NCBI GenBank assembly: GCA_947626345.1
Contig: CANQSF010000012.1
Coordinates: 1 to 64,000 of the forward strand
DNA: 64,000 nucleotides
Source: an uncultured Oscillospiraceae bacterium
GTDB lineage: Bacteria > Bacillota > Clostridia > Oscillospirales > Oscillospiraceae
Direction of reading: 5' to 3'
Below the pieces are notes generated by a model, which was given only the letters and a program-made list of their open reading frames with translations, made no database searches and had not been told where the DNA came from. Of this stretch, positions 61,258 through 64,000 are shown piece by piece; the first letter of the stretch is position 1, and every line of letters begins with the position of its first letter. The position numbers were made by a program, and so were the translations under genes.

Positions 61258-61851
61258 TCAAAGCGATAGGAACTGCCCGTCCCGGTAGACGAGCACCTGC
61301 TCCGCCAGGGCCTCGGTCTCCTCCCGGTCGTGGCTGGCCATGAGGAGCGTCCGCCCGGCGGCGTGTTCCCGCAGCAGGGCCAGGACGCTGTCCCGGCGGC
61401 TGGGGTCCAGCTCCTTCAGCGGCTCGTCCAGCAGCAGCAGATCCCCGTCATAGGCCAGGGCCCGGGCCAGATTCACCCGCTGGCGCATCCCGCCGGACAG
61501 CGCCGCCGGCAGCAGATCCGCCCCGTCGGCCATGCCCAGCAGATCCAGCCAGTGCAGGGCCTGGGGCATGGTGGCGGCGGTGTCCCCCAGTACCAGGTTC
61601 ACGTTCTCCGCCGCCGTCCGCCAGGGCAGGAGGCGATGCTCCTGGAAGGCGTAGGCGATCTTCTTCGCCTCCACCCGGACCGTGCCCGCGGCGGGCCGGC
61701 ACAGCCCCGCCGCCAGGGTGAGGACCGTGGTCTTCCCGCAGCCGGAGGGGCCGGAGAGGGCCACGTGAGCGCCGGCGGGGATGGCCAGGTCCACGTTCCG
61801 CAGGACGGCCTTGGGCCCGTAGGAGAGGGCGACGTTGTCAAAGCGTATCAC
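61258..61851 (-). CDS. ABC transporter ATPase (nitrate/sulfonate/taurine type)
   Basis: 197 aa, short but complete nucleotide-binding domain: Walker A GPSGCGKTT (about 34-42), Q-loop FQEHRLLPW, signature LSGGMRQR (about 119-126), Walker B LLLLDEPLKELD, H-loop ASHD. FQEHRLLPW is characteristic of the SsuB/TauB/ThiZ group. Its ATG overlaps the permease stop by ATGA. Third gene of the importer operon. Confidence 0.93.
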   Translation of the reverse strand: MIRFDNVALSYGPKAVLRNVDLAIPAGAHVALSGPSGCGKTTVLTLAAGLCRPAAGTVRVEAKKIAYAFQEHRLLPWRTAAENVNLVLGDTAATMPQALHWLDLLGMADGADLLPAALSGGMRQRVNLARALAYDGDLLLLDEPLKELDPSRRDSVLALLREHAAGRTLLMASHDREETEALAEQVLVYRDGQFLSL

Positions 61852-62615
61852 GTCTCCTGCCCTCCCATGCTCCGCCGCCGGCCCAGACGCCGGATCAGGG
61901 CGGTGAACAGCTTCTCCAGCAGGATGGAGCAGGTCACCACCATCGCCGTCCAGGCGAACAGGTCGGTCATCTCCATATAGAGCTTCGACTCGTACAGCCG
62001 CCGGCCGATGGAAAAGGCCGGCATGGTGAGCACCTCCGCCGCCACGCCGGATTTCCAGGCCAGGCCCAGACTGGTGTGGCAGGCGCTCAGCAGATAGGGG
62101 GCCACGGAGGGGCCGTAGACCCGCTTGGCGATCTGCCAGCGGCCCAGCCGGTAGACCCGGGCCATCTCCAGCAGCTGCTTATCCGTGGCGGCCAGGCCCG
62201 TGGACACGTTGCCCCACACCACCGGCAGCACCATCAAAAACACGATCAGGCAGGGCAGGATGTCCCGGCCCACCCACACCAGCACCAGCAGGATGAAGCT
62301 GGCCACGGGGGTGGCCCGGATCACCGACAGCAGCGGGGACAGCACCGTCTCCAAAAACCGGGACCGGCCGGTGGCCACGGCGGTGGCCACGCCCGCCAGC
62401 ACGCCCAGCGCCGCCCCCAGCAGGATGCGGATCAGGCTCACTGCGGTGACGTGCCAGAAGTCCGCTGTGCCCGCCAGGCGGACGAGCCGCGCCGCCACCG
62501 CCCAGGGCGTGGGCAGCAGCAGCGGCCGGTCGGCCAGCACAGCCAAAACAGCCCAGACGCCCAGCCAGAATGCCAGGGCGCCCAGGCTCTTTGCCATTGT
62601 TCCGCTGCGGCGCAT
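61848..62615 (-). CDS. ABC transporter permease (SsuC/TauC type)
   Basis: 255 aa, six membrane helices and the EAA-like loop MARVYRLGRWQIAKRVYGPSVAPYLLSAC (about 158-186). ATG 62615 lies 1 nt after the substrate-binding protein's stop; ATG 62597 is possible. Works with the ATPase (61258) and lipoprotein (62617). Confidence 0.92.
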   Translation of the reverse strand: MRRSGTMAKSLGALAFWLGVWAVLAVLADRPLLLPTPWAVAARLVRLAGTADFWHVTAVSLIRILLGAALGVLAGVATAVATGRSRFLETVLSPLLSVIRATPVASFILLVLVWVGRDILPCLIVFLMVLPVVWGNVSTGLAATDKQLLEMARVYRLGRWQIAKRVYGPSVAPYLLSACHTSLGLAWKSGVAAEVLTMPAFSIGRRLYESKLYMEMTDLFAWTAMVVTCSILLEKLFTALIRRLGRRRSMGGQET

Positions 62616-62616
62616 A

Positions 62617-63684
62617 TCAGGCGCCGTAGTAGAAATCGTCTCCGGGCAGGGCTCCGCCCACGGACTCGGGGGCGAGATCATACAGTACGGAGAGATATCC
62701 GCTCATGGCGGTCTTCATCTCTCCGCCGGTGAGAAAGCACACGTTGCAGTTGGGGATGGCCTTGCGGGCCACGGCGGCCTGGGCGAAGACGCCGGTCTGC
62801 TCGATGAGCGCGGCGGCGGCGTCCGGGTCGGCGTCCAGCAGCGCCACGGAGTCGGCGTATTCCGCCAGGAAGGTGTCCACCGCCTGGGGGTTTTCCTCCA
62901 CGAAGGCGGTGCGGGCCACCACGCAGCCCTGGACCAGGCTGCCGGCGGGATAGACCTTGTCCCACTCCGCCGTCAGATCCAGCGCCACAGTCAGATCGGC
63001 GTTGGCGGCCATGGCGATGGTCACCATGGGCTCGGGCAGCACCGCCATGTCCACCTCTCCGGCGGCCAGGGCCGTGCGCAGATCGGCGGGCTGGGCGTAG
63101 GTGTCGTCCACCGTCACATCCACCCCCGCGGCCTGGCAGATGGCCTTGAAGATGAAGGTGGGGTTCTGGGCGGGGGCGTATACGGTTGTGCCCTCCAGGT
63201 CCGCCAGGCTCTCCACGGCCGGTCCGCTCTGGCTGTTGACCACCAGATACAGCACGCCCCGGGTGTTCAGGGCCAGCAGCTGCACGCCCCCCTGGGTCTT
63301 GTTGTAAACGGCGGCGGCCGCGTTGGTGGGCAGGGCCGCGATGTCGCAGGTGCCGTTGACCAGGGCGGCGCTGACGGCGCTGGCGTCCGACTCCACGGAG
63401 AAGGCGTAGTCCAGTCCGGCCGCGCCGTCGGCGGCGTCGGCCATGAGCTTGGCCATGCCGAAGCCGGTGGTGCCGTTGAGCACCATCACGGCGGGGGCCG
63501 CCGGGGCGGCGGGCTCCTCCGTGGGCGCAGGCTCGGCGGTGGGCTCCGGTTCGACGGTGGGCTCAGCAGTGGTCTCGGCGACGGGCTCCTGGGTGGGAGC
63601 GCCGCCGGCAGCGGTGTCCGCGCCGCAGCCGGCCAGACATAGCAGAATGGCCAGCGCCAGCAGCGCTGTGAGGGTACGTTTCAT
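62617..63684 (-). CDS. ABC substrate-binding lipoprotein (NMT1/SsuA-like)
   Basis: 355 aa. Lipobox CLAGC (Cys20) anchors it outside; a Glu/Pro/Thr linker (about 30-65) precedes a two-lobed NMT1/SsuA-like domain (VLNGTTGFGMAKLM..., CDIAALPTNAAAAVYNK, GVLYLVVNSQSG, DMAVLPEPMVTIA). Ligands in the family include sulfonates, nitrate, pyrimidine-type thiamine precursors; not resolvable here. First transporter gene, 28 nt after the TM1266-type gene. Confidence 0.88.
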   Translation of the reverse strand: MKRTLTALLALAILLCLAGCGADTAAGGAPTQEPVAETTAEPTVEPEPTAEPAPTEEPAAPAAPAVMVLNGTTGFGMAKLMADAADGAAGLDYAFSVESDASAVSAALVNGTCDIAALPTNAAAAVYNKTQGGVQLLALNTRGVLYLVVNSQSGPAVESLADLEGTTVYAPAQNPTFIFKAICQAAGVDVTVDDTYAQPADLRTALAAGEVDMAVLPEPMVTIAMAANADLTVALDLTAEWDKVYPAGSLVQGCVVARTAFVEENPQAVDTFLAEYADSVALLDADPDAAAALIEQTGVFAQAAVARKAIPNCNVCFLTGGEMKTAMSGYLSVLYDLAPESVGGALPGDDFYYGA

Positions 63685-63712
63685 AAGGGGTTACACTCCG
63701 TTTTTTAAGGTC

Positions 63713-63973
63713 TCACGACCTGGATATGACATGGGAATAGGCGGTCTTCACGTTCACGCCGGGCAGAACGCCGATCTCGCCGGCCATGGTGTTGATCACG
63801 TCCTGGGGCGCGTCCATGGCGATGCTGATGATGTTGATGTCCCGGTCCCGGTAGGGTATGCCCATCCGGCCCAGGATGTAGCCGGAATACCGGTGCAGGA
63901 TGGCGTTGAGCTGTTCGGTGCTGTCCAGATTCTCCACGATGATGCCAAGTACGGCCACACGTGTTACCATCAT
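63713..63973 (-). CDS. TM1266-family iron-only hydrogenase system regulator
   Basis: 86 aa ACT-like (ferredoxin-like) domain protein annotated in many anaerobes as a putative regulator of the [FeFe]-hydrogenase system (VTRVAVLGIIVENLDSTEQLNAILHRYSGYILGRMGIPYRDRDINIISIAMDAP in outline: strand-helix-strand arrangement). ATG 63973 is favoured as GGGGGAGAATAAGG lies just upstream. It is next to the window edge and immediately upstream of the ABC importer; hydrogenase maturation genes, if present, would be further right. Confidence 0.85.
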   Translation of the reverse strand: MMVTRVAVLGIIVENLDSTEQLNAILHRYSGYILGRMGIPYRDRDINIISIAMDAPQDVINTMAGEIGVLPGVNVKTAYSHVISRS

Positions 63974-64000
63974 AGCCTTATTCTCCCCCAAAAACATATT

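Noticed and set aside
61059-61343. 94-codon frame upstream of the ABC ATPase end
   Set aside because: Crosses several hairpins and the convergent ABC ATPase coding region.

Overview
The window is a 64 kb chromosomal piece of a GC-rich, anaerobic, low-G+C-phylum-type bacterium, most likely a gut Oscillospiraceae (Flavonifractor/Lawsonibacter/Intestinimonas-like) Clostridium relative. This is inferred from the gene set: archaeal/eukaryal-type one-chain GlyRS, Xfp phosphoketolase, group B [FeFe] hydrogenase, TM1266-family hydrogenase regulator, Rex, holB-ricT, a NusG-II/Gx-transporter pair and SLH-domain surface proteins. Shine-Dalgarno sites are strong and many promoters are near-consensus sigma-A types with 17 bp spacers.

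Layout. 1-8 kb: GlyRS (cut by the window edge), HD nucleotidase, O-antigen-ligase-like protein, a large anchored surface protein, tRNA-Asp and tRNA-Thr(GGT), a CBS protein and an HtrA protease. 8-11.4 kb: a TetR operon with a frameshifted membrane gene, and a [FeFe] hydrogenase. 11.5-26 kb: carAB behind an attenuator-like leader, a lipoprotein/PTS-IIC/xfp cluster, prmA, and an Mrp/two-component/lipoprotein operon. 26-37.6 kb: an ABC-F/DUF218/ilvA/ridA operon, a transpeptidase with an FHA-SEDS fusion protein, NusG-II/Gx transporter/DUF975, rodA and radC.

38.0-47.2 kb is an accessory island with visibly lower GC, starting at a tRNA-Thr(CGT) gene. It holds a decayed reverse-transcriptase/ATPase fusion, small helical proteins, a metallo-beta-lactamase-Sel1 protein, two secreted FISUMP-type proteins (one truncated) and a CdiA-type nuclease. 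Four arrays of one ~20 bp unit (consensus AGCCGTGACAAATTGGTGCA) bound it as two inverted pairs, dividing it into two gene cassettes. Two arrays lie inside ~235-nt units with a promoter-like start and an intrinsic terminator. A perfect 50 bp hairpin repeat occurs twice, and the large FISUMP gene has an elaborate structured leader. The FISUMP proteins look like those I associate with Candidatus Saccharibacteria (Patescibacteria), so this island is the most novel part of the window.

47.5-64 kb returns to the high-GC host type: a Cys-rich SLH lipoprotein, mnmE-rex, holB-ricT, an EF-hand-containing foldase, a NYN-domain protein, an SLH-transglutaminase, an Sfp-type phosphopantetheinyl transferase, a sulfonate/nitrate-type ABC transporter and a TM1266-family regulator.
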